Source: an uncultured Agathobacter sp. (GTDB lineage: Bacteria > Bacillota > Clostridia > Lachnospirales > Lachnospiraceae). From it: DNA of 26,165 nucleotides. The stretch's first letter is position 1; each line of letters opens with the position of its first letter. The stretch is from the NCBI GenBank assembly GCA_934358675.1, contig CAKRKX010000029.1:1-26165 (forward strand). Reading direction: 5' to 3'. The translations under genes were made by a program, and so were the position numbers. A model generated the notes under the pieces. That model had not been told where the DNA came from. It made no database searches and saw nothing but the letters and a program-made list of their open reading frames with translations. Below are positions 8,068-16,092 of the stretch, one piece after another.

Positions 8068-8961
8068 TTATTCTATTTTCAATTGTTTCTGAAGTTCCAG
8101 CACCGCATCCGCCGCAAGTACCTCCGGATCGCTTCCCACCTTCTCGCAGGTTGCGATCTGCTTTCCGTCCGCATCCCCGAACAATGCCCGAAGTCGTATA
8201 TTTCCGTCCGCAAGGATCGTAGCATGCGCGCCGATCGGCATATGGCAGTCCCCACCGATCTGCTGTAAGAATGCACGCTCCGTCTGCGCGATCCGCTGTG
8301 CCTTCGCATCGGAAAAAGCGTTCACCATCGAAAGCAATTCCGTATCCTGACTGCGAAGCTCGATCGCGAGTGTTCCCTGTGCCGCCGCAGGAATCATCTC
8401 CTCCGTGGTAAGATACTGCGTGATCACGGATTCCATGTGAAGACGCTTGAGTCCCGCTGCTGCAAGCACGATTCCGTCCAGTTTCTGCTCCTGCATCTTC
8501 TTAAGGCGTGTGTCCACATTGCCGCGGATATCCACGATCGTAAGATCCGGGCGCAGAGCAAGAAGCTGACAGACACGTCGCTTGCTTCCCGTCCCGATCA
8601 CGGCATGCTCCGGCAGATCAGAGAGAGACTCTGCCTCACGCAGGATCAGTACGTCTCTCGGGTCCTCCCTCTCCCACGCATCCGCAAAGCATAAGCCCTC
8701 CGGGATCTCACCCGGCATATCTTTCATGCTGTGTACGGCAAGCTGAATCTCACCATCTAATAATTCCCGCTCGATCTCCTTGACAAAAAGCCCCTTATCT
8801 CCGATTGCGGAAAGGGACTTATTCTGAATCTTATCGCCTTTGGTCTTGATGATCTTGAGCGTAAATGTATGTTCCGGGTAACGCTCCTGTAGTCTTTCCT
8901 GAACGTATTCCGCCTGAACAAGCGCCAGTTTGGAACCGCGGGTTCCTATTACAAATTGCAT
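8068..8961 (-). CDS. hemC: Hydroxymethylbilane synthase (porphobilinogen deaminase)
   Basis: Condenses four porphobilinogen molecules into hydroxymethylbilane in the cytoplasm. 297 residues, close to the usual 300-315. Visible: N-terminal IGTRGSKLALVQAEYV (5-20), catalytic Asp in HSMKDMP (D81), substrate-binding arginines in GTGSKRRVCQL (123-133) and DIRGNVDTRL (144-153), and cofactor-attachment Cys239 in GGDCHMPIGA, which holds the dipyrromethane primer. GAGGTGG precedes the ATG. Last gene of the tetrapyrrole operon, 84 bp after hemA. Usually a HemD or CobA/HemD gene follows hemC; here the operon ends at the convergent terminator. Confidence 0.97.
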   Translation of the reverse strand: MQFVIGTRGSKLALVQAEYVQERLQERYPEHTFTLKIIKTKGDKIQNKSLSAIGDKGLFVKEIERELLDGEIQLAVHSMKDMPGEIPEGLCFADAWEREDPRDVLILREAESLSDLPEHAVIGTGSKRRVCQLLALRPDLTIVDIRGNVDTRLKKMQEQKLDGIVLAAAGLKRLHMESVITQYLTTEEMIPAAAQGTLAIELRSQDTELLSMVNAFSDAKAQRIAQTERAFLQQIGGDCHMPIGAHATILADGNIRLRALFGDADGKQIATCEKVGSDPEVLAADAVLELQKQLKIE

Positions 8962-9045
8962 ATATCTTTTCCACCTCTAATGTCCAAAAGGACTTCTACA
9001 TCAACATTCACAGTAAGTTGCTGTTGCATCCGCTTCAACAACTGG

Positions 9046-10266
9046 CTAATTTTCTTCAATCTGAAAGAGTTGCCGAACAACCTTCTGATACTCTTCCTGC
9101 TGCTCCTTCGATTCCACCTGTTTCATCTCAAGGATCGGCTCGCGAAGCAGACGGCGAAGCGATGCCTTTAAAATCTTTTTGACGATTTTCTGCTCTCTTG
9201 CTGACAGATCCAGCTTCCGGTTCAGATACTCATAACTGTCCGATACGATCTCATCGCATTTCTGCTGCAGCGACTCGATCGTTGCATCCACGCCGGTCAA
9301 ATTCAGCCATTCCTTCGTCTCCGAAAGTGCCTCATCGATCATGGACTGCCCCTGCTGCACCAACGCTTCCCGCTCCTTATAATTATGCTCCACAATGCGG
9401 TCTAATGCGTCCAGATTCAAAAGAAGCGCCCGCTCTCCAATCGCCGGATCAATGTCACGCGGTGAAGCAAGATCAAGGAAAGCCACCGGTCGGTCGATCT
9501 GCACACAGTCCGCTTTCACGACAAGGTGTGGGGACGCAGTTGCCGACACAACGATGTCACAATCCTTCATCTTCTCATATCGTGTCTCATAAAGCACGAT
9601 CTCAACGCCCGGAAATTCATTTAGAAGTTCCTTTGCATGCGAAAACGTCCGGCTGCACACCGTCACTGCCGCAATCTCATACTCATAGAGATAGCGCAAG
9701 GCAAGCACTGCTGTCTTGCCGCTTCCGATCACAAGCGCCTTTTTCCCGGCGATACCAAACGCGTCCTTAAGCTGCTGGATGCCGACATAACTGACGGAAA
9801 GCGGCTTCTCGCTGATCTTCAGTTCGGTCTTCATCTTCTTGGCGCAGGTGACTGCCTCACGCACCACCTTGTTGAGTTCCTTGCCGGTATGCCCCAATGT
9901 CTGCGCCAGTTCAAACGCATCCTTCACCTGCCCTAAGATCTGATCCTCGCCGAGCACCATGGACTCCAGTCCCGCCGCCACGCGAAAGAGATAGCCCAAA
10001 GCCTCATCCCCGCTCCGGCAGTCCAGATACGGTGCAAGATCCGTTTTCGGAAAACTTTCCAGATATAATGTCTTGATCACGTCCGCATCATCCGCCCAGA
10101 AAAAGACCTCGCTGCGGTTGCAGGTGGAGAGTACCATGCACTGCTCAACGCCACGATCCGATGCATTCTGCATAAAATCGATCTTCTGATTGTCCGTAAA
10201 TGATACTTTGTCGCGGACATCCTGATTCGCATTTTTATAGTTGATTCCTATGTATCCAAATTCCAT
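9046..10266 (-). CDS. hemA: Glutamyl-tRNA reductase
   Basis: NADPH-dependent reduction of glutamyl-tRNA(Glu) to glutamate-1-semialdehyde, the first committed step of C5-pathway tetrapyrrole synthesis. 406 residues. The N-terminal catalytic domain carries STCNRSEVF with nucleophile Cys49; GLESMVLGEDQILGQVK (about 98-114) is the family signature; the Rossmann motif is ALVIGSGKTAVLAL; the C-terminal helical dimerisation domain spans roughly 300-400. AGGG lies only about 5 bp before the ATG, a slightly short ribosome spacing. HemA is the usual feedback-control point of the pathway, but no such signal is readable here. The 104-bp gap before it (10267-10370) is AT-rich with nothing recognised. Confidence 0.96.
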   Translation of the reverse strand: MEFGYIGINYKNANQDVRDKVSFTDNQKIDFMQNASDRGVEQCMVLSTCNRSEVFFWADDADVIKTLYLESFPKTDLAPYLDCRSGDEALGYLFRVAAGLESMVLGEDQILGQVKDAFELAQTLGHTGKELNKVVREAVTCAKKMKTELKISEKPLSVSYVGIQQLKDAFGIAGKKALVIGSGKTAVLALRYLYEYEIAAVTVCSRTFSHAKELLNEFPGVEIVLYETRYEKMKDCDIVVSATASPHLVVKADCVQIDRPVAFLDLASPRDIDPAIGERALLLNLDALDRIVEHNYKEREALVQQGQSMIDEALSETKEWLNLTGVDATIESLQQKCDEIVSDSYEYLNRKLDLSAREQKIVKKILKASLRRLLREPILEMKQVESKEQQEEYQKVVRQLFQIEEN

Positions 10267-10370
10267 TTTTCCCTAGTGTAACGATTTATTCTTAATCTTT
10301 TTTTCAGCTTCCCTGATTCACACAACCGCATAAATAACATTGTGCAAACCCATCTCATATTACCAATTTG

Positions 10371-11642
10371 CTATGCAAAGTATTCTCTCATCACTTCGAT
10401 CGTGCGCTCTAAGTCCTCCTCAGAATGCGCATCCGACAGAAACATCGCCTCAAACTGCGACGGTGCCACATAGATGCCGCGGTCGAGCAGAAAGCCGAAG
10501 TAATCCGCATACTGCTTCGTGTCGGCGTGGGTTGCCGTCTCATAATCCGTGACCGCATCGCCCGTAAAGAAAATACTCATCAGCGAACCGATCTGGTTGA
10601 CGCTCACGCGGTCCCCTGCAACTTTGCGAACCGCATCTGCCAGCTTTCCGGCACGCGCCTCGAGCCGGTCGTAGATGCCGGTATCTTCCTGCAAAATGCG
10701 AAGTGTCGCAAGTCCCGCCGCTGTGGCGATTGGGTTGCCGGAAAGCGTTCCCGCCTGATAGACCGGGCCGTCCGGCGAAACCATGCGCATGATGTCCTCA
10801 CGTCCGCCGTATGCACCGACCGGCATGCCTCCGCCGATGATCTTGCCGAAAGTGGTCAGATCAGGTGTCACATGAAAATACTGCTGCGCTCCGCCCAACG
10901 CCAGACGAAATCCCGTAATGACTTCATCGAAAATAAGCAACGCGCCGTACTGATTCGTGATTTCGCGCAGGAATGTAAGGAAACCGTCCTGAGGAAGTAC
11001 CACGCCCATATTTGCAGCCACCGGCTCCACGATAATCGCCGCGATCGAGTCCGGATTTGCCTCAAAAAGCGCCTGCACACTTTCTTTATTATTGTATTCC
11101 GCAACCAGCGTGTTCTTCGTATAATCCGCCGGAACACCTGCGCTGTCCGGAACTGATGTTGTCAGCGCCGCCGATCCCGCTTTTACCAATAGTCCGTCGG
11201 AATGTCCGTGATAACAGCCACGAAACTTAATGATCTTGTCTCTTCTTGTGTAGCCTCTCGCCACACGGATGGCACTCATCGTTGCCTCGGTTCCCGAGCT
11301 TACAAGGCGGCTGACTTCCATGGACGGAACAAGTTTCGCCAGAAGCTCCGCCATCTCCACCTCGCGCTCCGTCGGGGCGCCGTAGGTCAGACCCTCGTCA
11401 CAGGCTTTTTTCACATCGGCTACCACACGCGGATCGGCGTGTCCTAAGATGCCCGGTCCCCAGGAACATACATAATCGATCATCTCGTTGCCGTCCACAT
11501 CCGTGATGTGCGCGCCTTTTGCGCTCTGTATAAAACGCGGTGTGCGTCCCACTGCCTGATACGCACGGACCGGACTGTTGACACCGCCCGGCAGGCGTTT
11601 TACAGCTCGGTCATATAAAGTCTTTGAATTTGTGTCTGACAT
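10371..11642 (-). CDS. hemL: Glutamate-1-semialdehyde 2,1-aminomutase
   Basis: PLP-dependent class III aminotransferase-fold enzyme that moves the amino group of glutamate-1-semialdehyde to form 5-aminolevulinate. 423 residues, standard length. Visible: RLPGGVNSPVRAY (16-28), SSGTEATMSAIR for PLP phosphate binding (115-126), FRGCYHGHSDG (140-150), IFDEVITGFR with the PLP-pyridine Asp (238-246), and Lys267 in FGKIIGGGMPVGAYGG forming the Schiff base. Starts 3 bp after the hemB stop with GAGGAGG upstream, so translation is coupled to hemB. It is clearly GSAM and not an omega-aminotransferase. Confidence 0.97.
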   Translation of the reverse strand: MSDTNSKTLYDRAVKRLPGGVNSPVRAYQAVGRTPRFIQSAKGAHITDVDGNEMIDYVCSWGPGILGHADPRVVADVKKACDEGLTYGAPTEREVEMAELLAKLVPSMEVSRLVSSGTEATMSAIRVARGYTRRDKIIKFRGCYHGHSDGLLVKAGSAALTTSVPDSAGVPADYTKNTLVAEYNNKESVQALFEANPDSIAAIIVEPVAANMGVVLPQDGFLTFLREITNQYGALLIFDEVITGFRLALGGAQQYFHVTPDLTTFGKIIGGGMPVGAYGGREDIMRMVSPDGPVYQAGTLSGNPIATAAGLATLRILQEDTGIYDRLEARAGKLADAVRKVAGDRVSVNQIGSLMSIFFTGDAVTDYETATHADTKQYADYFGFLLDRGIYVAPSQFEAMFLSDAHSEEDLERTIEVMREYFA

Positions 11643-11645
11643 CTT

Positions 11646-12614
11646 TTATTCCTCCTCGCGAATCCAGCGTGCCACGTCAAGCGCATGATAGGTAATGATC
11701 ATTTTTGCTCCCGCACGCTTCATTCCGATCATATTTTCCATAACGATCTTCTTCTCATCAATCCAGCCGTTTGCTGCGGCAGCCTTGACCATCGCGTACT
11801 CGCCGCTGACGTTGTACGCAACGATCGGCACATTGTAATTCTCATGAATGGCACGGATGATATCCATATACGCCATCGCCGGTTTTGCGATGATCAGATC
11901 CGCGCCCTCCGCAATGTCTTCTTCCACCTCGCGCAGCGCTTCCTGTCCGTTCGCCGGGTCCATCTGGTAGGTCTTACGGTCACCGAATCCCGGTGCGGAA
12001 TGTGCCGCGTCGCGGAACGGTCCGTAGTAACCGGACGCGAATTTCGCGGAGTATGCCATAATCGGTGTGTAGGTAAATCCCGCTTCATCCAAAGCCTTGC
12101 GAATCGCGCCGACGCGCTTGTCCATCATATCGCTCGGTGCCACAATATCCGCCCCTGCCTCTGCGTAACTGACCGCAGACTTTGCAAGCAGCGGAAGTGT
12201 CTCATCATTTAAGATCACACCGTCTTTGATCAGACCACAGTGACCGTGCGATGTGTACTCGCACAGACACACATCCGCGATCACGATCAGATCCGGATAA
12301 TCCTTCTTGATCCGGCGGATCGCCTCCTGCACGATTCCGTGTTCATCGTAAGCACCGCTTCCGACTTCATCCTTGTGCGCCGGAATTCCGAAGATCAGGA
12401 TTGCCGGAATCCCTGCTTCTTTCACACGGTCAAGTTCCTCATTCATGCGGTCCAGTGAATACTGACATATGCCCGGCATCGACTCGACCGGCTCCGCAAG
12501 ATTCTCCCCTTCCATAACAAAAAGCGGATAGATCAGTTCGTCCACTCTCACATGATTCTCTCTTACCATGTTGCGCAGCGCAACCGTTTGTCTTAATCTT
12601 CTGGTACGATCCAT
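11646..12614 (-). CDS. hemB: Porphobilinogen synthase (5-aminolevulinate dehydratase)
   Basis: Joins two 5-aminolevulinate molecules into porphobilinogen. 322 residues. Schiff-base lysines are K191 in MAYSAKFASGYYGPFR and K244 in IIAKPAMAYMD. The metal site reads DVCLCEYTSHGHCG with Cys116, Cys118 and Cys126, so this is the Zn-dependent type rather than the Asp-rich Mg type. ribosome site GAAGGAAG. Second gene of the operon; 91 bp separate it from the upstream precorrin-2 dehydrogenase gene, and that gap holds no recognised signal. Confidence 0.97.
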   Translation of the reverse strand: MDRTRRLRQTVALRNMVRENHVRVDELIYPLFVMEGENLAEPVESMPGICQYSLDRMNEELDRVKEAGIPAILIFGIPAHKDEVGSGAYDEHGIVQEAIRRIKKDYPDLIVIADVCLCEYTSHGHCGLIKDGVILNDETLPLLAKSAVSYAEAGADIVAPSDMMDKRVGAIRKALDEAGFTYTPIMAYSAKFASGYYGPFRDAAHSAPGFGDRKTYQMDPANGQEALREVEEDIAEGADLIIAKPAMAYMDIIRAIHENYNVPIVAYNVSGEYAMVKAAAANGWIDEKKIVMENMIGMKRAGAKMIITYHALDVARWIREEE

Positions 12615-12705
12615 TTTATAACTTCCTTCTTTCTCTATTGCACAGACTTGCGTCTTATTTTCATTGTTTGTATTTTCTCAGCCGGTTTCCACCGCAACGA
12701 AACAT

Positions 12706-13338
12706 TCAGCTTTTCTCTTCCATTTTGGTAATTATTTCCCGCAACTCACCCTCGGATAACTGCAGCTCCTGTCCCGCTTCGTTCCTCTTCAACAATTCCT
12801 CGAGCACCGCCCGATATACCTTCTTTCGCTCGCTCTCCGTGGCAAGCACACCTTTTACCGTGCTTCTGATACTTCCCATATATTCGTTGATCGTGCCGAG
12901 TTCATCCGTCAGCACCTTCTTTGTCTCTTCCTTTAAATACTGCGCCAGCACCGGACTGTTGCCCGAACTGGAAAAAGCGCCAACTACGTTTTGCTTTTTC
13001 ACATAAGACGGAAAAATAAACGTGCAGTCCTTCGGCTGATCCACGGCATTCACCGGAATCTCGCGGATTCTTGCCTGCTCCGCGATCTTGTGGTTGAACT
13101 TGGGGTCATCCGTTGCCGCCACAACGAGCGCAACACCGTCCATATCTTCCGTGACAAAATGCCGTTCGCACACGCTCACCGGAAGCTTCCTGATCTCCTT
13201 ATCGACATCCCACGCGACCACCGACACATACGCGCCGAAATCGAGCAGCACTTTCGCTTTGCGCAGCGCCACTTCGCCGCCTCCCACAACAAGGCACCAT
13301 TTATTGTTAATATCCAAAAACATCGGAAAATAAGCCAT
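12706..13338 (-). CDS. Precorrin-2 dehydrogenase / sirohydrochlorin ferrochelatase-type (CysG N-terminal / Met8p)
   Basis: 210-residue stand-alone homologue of the N-terminal half of CysG (Met8p/SirC type). It oxidises precorrin-2 to sirohydrochlorin with NAD+ and may insert the metal to make siroheme or a cobalamin precursor. Visible: FPMFLDINNKWCLVVGGGEVALRKA split as Rossmann GGGEVALRKA (18-27), VAATDDPKFN, the INAVD-like PVNAVDQPKDCTFIFP segment, and SSGNSPVLAQYLK leading into the helical dimerisation domain. AAAGGGG precedes the ATG. First gene of the operon with hemB-hemL-hemA-hemC, which ties this cluster to siroheme or cobamide rather than haem. No methyltransferase (CobA) domain is fused. 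Confidence 0.92.
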   Translation of the reverse strand: MAYFPMFLDINNKWCLVVGGGEVALRKAKVLLDFGAYVSVVAWDVDKEIRKLPVSVCERHFVTEDMDGVALVVAATDDPKFNHKIAEQARIREIPVNAVDQPKDCTFIFPSYVKKQNVVGAFSSSGNSPVLAQYLKEETKKVLTDELGTINEYMGSIRSTVKGVLATESERKKVYRAVLEELLKRNEAGQELQLSEGELREIITKMEEKS

Positions 13339-13401
13339 TGTCCAATCCCCTTTTCTTTCGTTTTGTCAATTCCTATCATAATTCTCGGCATTCTGCATAT
13401 T

Positions 13402-13430
13402 ATGATATAATTCTCCGCTTGATTTTTCAA
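13402..13430 (-). promoter_or_regulatory. Promoter of the tetrapyrrole operon
   Basis: Minus-strand -35 TTGAAA (13425-13430), 17-bp spacer, -10 TATCAT (13402-13407), about 64 bp before the first start codon. It overlaps the extended -10 of the divergent CmpB-family gene. Confidence 0.65.
13403..13411 (+). promoter_or_regulatory. Extended -10 promoter of the CmpB-family gene
   Basis: TGATATAAT (TGn-TATAAT); the -35 region is poor. The two divergent -10 elements share bases 13403-13407, so only one polymerase can open the site at a time. Confidence 0.55.
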
Positions 13431-13480
13431 GTATATCTGACTGATTCGTGGACATACTGTTTGTACATAAAGGAGATGAC

Positions 13481-13894
13481 ATGAACTGGAAGAAATTTTT
13501 GCTCTGCGGACTGGCCGGCTGGTGCATGGAAATACTGTTCACATCCTTCGGCGCCCTGCTGTACGGAGATGCAAGACTTCTCGGCAGAACTTCCATCTGG
13601 ATGTTTCCCATCTACGGGATGGCAGCGCTCATCAGTCCGATCTACATCAAAATAAAACACTGGCCTGTCCTGCTTCGCGGCCTTTTCTACGGCGTTGCGA
13701 TCATGGTCGGTGAGTTTATAAGTGGCAGTGTGTTACGCTTTTTCGGCGTATGCCCGTGGGATTACAGCGACAGCTTTCTCAATATCGACGGCCTTGTGCG
13801 ACTCGACTATTATCCACTGTGGGTGTGCGCAGGCCTTGTCTTCGAACGGCTTCTTTGTTGGCAAGGCACACAAAAAAGAGGAGTTGATCCATAG
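13481..13894 (+). CDS. Putative ABC-transporter type IV / CmpB-family small membrane protein (PF06541)
   Basis: 137-residue integral membrane protein with about four hydrophobic segments (roughly 5-27, 40-57, 65-85, 113-128). Conserved family features: GWCMEILFTSFGAL, RTSIWMFPIYGMAA, and PLWVCAGLVFERL, as in PF06541. ATG 13481 has AAAGGAGATG upstream. Despite the family name no transport function is established; members occur as small stand-alone proteins in Clostridia. The tail QGTQKRGVDP lies inside the bidirectional terminator. Divergent from the tetrapyrrole operon with overlapping promoters. Confidence 0.85.
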   Translation: MNWKKFLLCGLAGWCMEILFTSFGALLYGDARLLGRTSIWMFPIYGMAALISPIYIKIKHWPVLLRGLFYGVAIMVGEFISGSVLRFFGVCPWDYSDSFLNIDGLVRLDYYPLWVCAGLVFERLLCWQGTQKRGVDP

Positions 13895-13910
13895 CGGACC
13901 GGCTCCTCTT
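13872..13910. terminator. Terminator of pyrBI, shared with the CmpB-family gene
   Basis: 8-bp stem AAGAGGAG/CTCCTCTT (13876-13883, 13903-13910) with an 19-nt loop; on the minus strand it ends in six U, strong for pyrI. On the plus strand the tail is ATCTTTCT, weaker. The left arm is within the last codons of the plus-strand gene. Confidence 0.8.
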
Positions 13911-13916
13911 ATCTTT

Positions 13917-14357
13917 CTATTTGCGACGATTCGGATTGATATATTTCTCCTCGCAATATTTGCAGCGGTATACTTCCTTCTCCTCATCAGTCAGCAGGAA
14001 TATCTGATCAAGTTCCTGCTCGATAGAAGTCACACAACGTGGATTTTTACACTTGATCACGTTTTTTACCTGCTTCGGTAATTTCAATATCTTCTTATCA
14101 ACAATCTTGTCACCCTTTATAACATTGACCGTAATATTGTGATCGATAAAGCCAAGAATATCTAAGTCCAGCGACTCAATCGGGCACTCTACCTTGATGA
14201 TATCCTTCTTGCCCATCTTATTGCTTCTGGCATTCTTAATAATCGCCACGGTACAGTCAAGCTTGTCCAGCTTGAGATCGTGGTAGATCTGCAGGCTCAT
14301 TCCCGCCTGAATATGGTCTAAAACAAATCCCTCATGGATTCCACTGATATTTAACAT
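13917..14357 (-). CDS. pyrI: Aspartate carbamoyltransferase regulatory subunit
   Basis: Regulatory chain of ATCase, binding CTP/UTP/ATP and linking catalytic trimers. 146 residues. The N-terminal allosteric domain has IHEGFVLDHIQAGMSLQI (about 7-24) with the nucleotide-contacting segment, and the C-terminal zinc domain has Cys103, Cys108, Cys132 and Cys135 in CKNPRC and RCKYCEEKY. Starts 10 bp after pyrB, so the holoenzyme subunits are co-translated. Downstream is a strong terminator, making a two-gene unit. Presence of PyrI implies allosteric feedback by pyrimidine nucleotides at enzyme level. Confidence 0.96.
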   Translation of the reverse strand: MLNISGIHEGFVLDHIQAGMSLQIYHDLKLDKLDCTVAIIKNARSNKMGKKDIIKVECPIESLDLDILGFIDHNITVNVIKGDKIVDKKILKLPKQVKNVIKCKNPRCVTSIEQELDQIFLLTDEEKEVYRCKYCEEKYINPNRRK

Positions 14358-14367
14358 GCCGCTCCTC

Positions 14368-15285
14368 CTATACCGTAATTCCCAAAAGTGTCAGGATCAA
14401 TGCCATACGCACATACACACCGTTCTGCACCTGCGTAAAATAGGCAGCGCGCGGATCATCGTCCACCTCAACCGAGATCTCGTTGACACGTGGCAGCGGA
14501 TGAAGCACGATCATATCGTCCTTGGCGAGCTCCATCTTCGCCTTGGTCAGAATGTAAAAATCTTTCAGACGTACATAATCTTCTTCATTGAAAAAGCGCT
14601 CTCTCTGCACTCTTGTCATGTACAGCACATCCAGCTGTCCCATCGCATCCTCAAGGCGCTCAACTTCCTCAAACTCCACATTGTTTGCCTTCAGCACATC
14701 ATCACGGATGTAATCCGGAATCTTCAGCTCCTCAGGGGAGATCAATACAAACTTCACATTCTCGTAACGGATCAAAGCGTTGATCAGCGAGTGAACCGTA
14801 CGTCCGAATTTTAAGTCTCCGCACAGACCGATCGTCAGATTGCCCAGTCTTCCCTTAAGAGAACGAATGGTAAGTAAATCTGTTAATGTCTGAGTTGGAT
14901 GCTGGTGTCCACCATCGCCGGCATTGATCACCGGAATACGGGACTTCTGTGATGCTACGAGTGCTGCACCTTCCTTTGGATGACGCATGGCACATATATC
15001 TGCATAGCAGGAAATAACACGAATTGTATCAGAAATGCTTTCGCCCTTCGAAGCTGATGATGAATCAGCACTGGCAAAACCTAAAACAGAACCTCCTAAA
15101 TTCAGCATTGCTGCCTCGAAACTTAAGCGGGTTCTTGTACTCGGCTCATAAAAACAGGTTGCAAGTTTTTTACCGTCACATGCATGGGCGTATTTGTCTG
15201 GATTCTCCTTGATGTCGGTCGCCAGATTCAAAAGCTGGTCTAACTCCTCGACAGTAAGATCCAGAGGACTCATTAAATGTCGCAT
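14368..15285 (-). CDS. pyrB: Aspartate carbamoyltransferase catalytic subunit
   Basis: Makes N-carbamoyl-aspartate from carbamoyl phosphate and aspartate in de novo UMP synthesis. 305 residues. Carbamoyl-phosphate motif [13 protein letters not shown] (45-57), [15 protein letters not shown] carrying the 80s-loop Ser/Lys, [15 protein letters not shown] (HPTQ), the aspartate-binding MTRVQRERF, and [10 protein letters not shown]. Ribosome site AAGGAGG. Paired with pyrI, so this is the class B (PyrBI) ATCase. The leader is only about 24 nt, too short for a PyrR-type attenuator, so control is at promoter or enzyme level. Confidence 0.97.
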   Translation of the reverse strand: MRHLMSPLDLTVEELDQLLNLATDIKENPDKYAHACDGKKLATCFYEPSTRTRLSFEAAMLNLGGSVLGFASADSSSASKGESISDTIRVISCYADICAMRHPKEGAALVASQKSRIPVINAGDGGHQHPTQTLTDLLTIRSLKGRLGNLTIGLCGDLKFGRTVHSLINALIRYENVKFVLISPEELKIPDYIRDDVLKANNVEFEEVERLEDAMGQLDVLYMTRVQRERFFNEEDYVRLKDFYILTKAKMELAKDDMIVLHPLPRVNEISVEVDDDPRAAYFTQVQNGVYVRMALILTLLGITV

Positions 15286-15315
15286 TTTGTTCCTCCTTTT
15301 TTACGCATTTTTACT

Positions 15316-15344
15316 ATCATATAATAATCAAAAACAGTTTTCAA
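15316..15344 (-). promoter_or_regulatory. Sigma-A promoter of pyrBI
   Basis: Minus-strand -35 TTGAAA (15339-15344), 17-bp spacer, -10 TATGAT (15316-15321). Predicted start near 15309. Only about 70 bp separate it from the divergent PH-protein start codon. Confidence 0.75.
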
Positions 15345-15415
15345 GATAAAAAGCTTTGCTTTTTACACTTTTTTCGATACAATATTTGTATACTATTTTA
15401 GGAGGCGATTTTACC

Positions 15416-15841
15416 ATGAGTGAACAGACAACCATGAACCCGGAAGATACCGTTATGTTTCAGGAACGCAAACGCATTCTGTTTCTGGGACTGCCATGGA
15501 CTTTTACGAAATACACGATTACGGCCGATCTTCTGACAACAAACCGCGGTTTCTTAAACACAACTGAGGACGACTGCTACATGTACAAGATTCAGGATGT
15601 CAAGCTGACAACAACGCTGCTCGAGCGCATCGTCGGCGTCGCAACGATTACCTGCTACACCGGTGACGTCACCGACTCCGAACTGAAGCTGATCCACGTA
15701 AAGCACGCAAAAGAAATCAAGTCTTATCTGCTAAAGGCTTCCGAGGCAGCAAGATTAAAGCGCAGAACGATGAACACGATGGATATCGGAGCACATTCCG
15801 TCGATCTCGATCAGGACGGTATTCCGGATTATCTTGAGTAG
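15416..15841 (+). CDS. PH-domain (YdbS-like, bPH_2) protein with DxDxDG tail
   Basis: 141-residue soluble protein. The core (about 20-108) reads as a bacterial pleckstrin-homology domain: WTFTKYTITADLLTTNRGFL, MYKIQDVKLTTTLLERIVGV and ITCYTGDVTDSELKLIHVKH, matching the YdbS/YdbT strand pattern in which the domain sits near membranes. No membrane segment is present. The C-terminus ends DLDQDGIPDYLE (130-141), a DxDxDGxxD loop as in thrombospondin type-3 or dockerin calcium sites. ATG 15416 follows AGGAGG by 10 bp. Divergent from pyrB. A weak plus-strand promoter (TTGCTT, 16 bp, TACAAT at about 15379) is possible. Function unknown. Confidence 0.75.
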   Translation: MSEQTTMNPEDTVMFQERKRILFLGLPWTFTKYTITADLLTTNRGFLNTTEDDCYMYKIQDVKLTTTLLERIVGVATITCYTGDVTDSELKLIHVKHAKEIKSYLLKASEAARLKRRTMNTMDIGAHSVDLDQDGIPDYLE

Positions 15842-15868
15842 ATCAAAACCGATACATAACTTATGAAA

Positions 15869-15899
15869 ATAGCACCTGACAGATTTTGTCAGGTGCTAT
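15869..15899 (+). terminator. Hairpin after the PH gene (copy 1 of a repeated hairpin)
   Basis: 13-bp perfect stem ATAGCACCTGACA/TGTCAGGTGCTAT with loop GATTT. On the plus strand it is followed by CTAAATAAG, a poor U-run; on the minus strand by TTTTC. It is nearly identical to the hairpin at 17900-17924. The stretch 15904-16010 has no gene and nothing recognised. Confidence 0.65.
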
Positions 15900-16015
15900 C
15901 TAAATAAGCATGAATCCAAGACACAAAATAACAATCAGGCGAACCTCCATCAGTAGCACCTTCTATATTTATGATGCTATCGTAGCTTCTCCCTTATGTC
16001 AAATTACTTTTTCAT

Positions 16016-16029
16016 CGAACATATGTTTG
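16016..16029 (+). promoter_or_regulatory. LexA (SOS) box
   Basis: CGAACATATGTTTG fits 13 of 14 positions of the Firmicutes LexA consensus CGAACRNRYGTTYC and is one base from the perfect palindrome. It spans the -35 and spacer of the downstream -10, so bound LexA would block transcription. No lexA gene is in the window. Confidence 0.82.
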
Positions 16030-16034
16030 TTCTA

Positions 16035-16043
16035 TGTTATAAT
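16035..16043 (+). promoter_or_regulatory. Extended -10 promoter of the small toxin gene
   Basis: TGTTATAAT (TGn-TATAAT), start near 16050. The -35 hexamer would be TCGAAC, inside the LexA box. The leader CACCCC (16055-16060) is complementary to GGGGTG (16078-16083) of the ribosome site, so it can fold to hide it. Confidence 0.75.
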
Positions 16044-16092
16044 CGTTACGCTACCACCCCTAGACAGGTGCAGAAAGGGGGTGTGCCGATCC

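Noticed and set aside
10425..11156. 243-codon plus-strand frame across hemL
   Set aside because: Antisense shadow of a clearly conserved hemL; no start signals.
15286..15338. Pyrimidine attenuator (PyrR site) upstream of pyrB
   Set aside because: The predicted leader is only about 24 nt and has no terminator/antiterminator pair.
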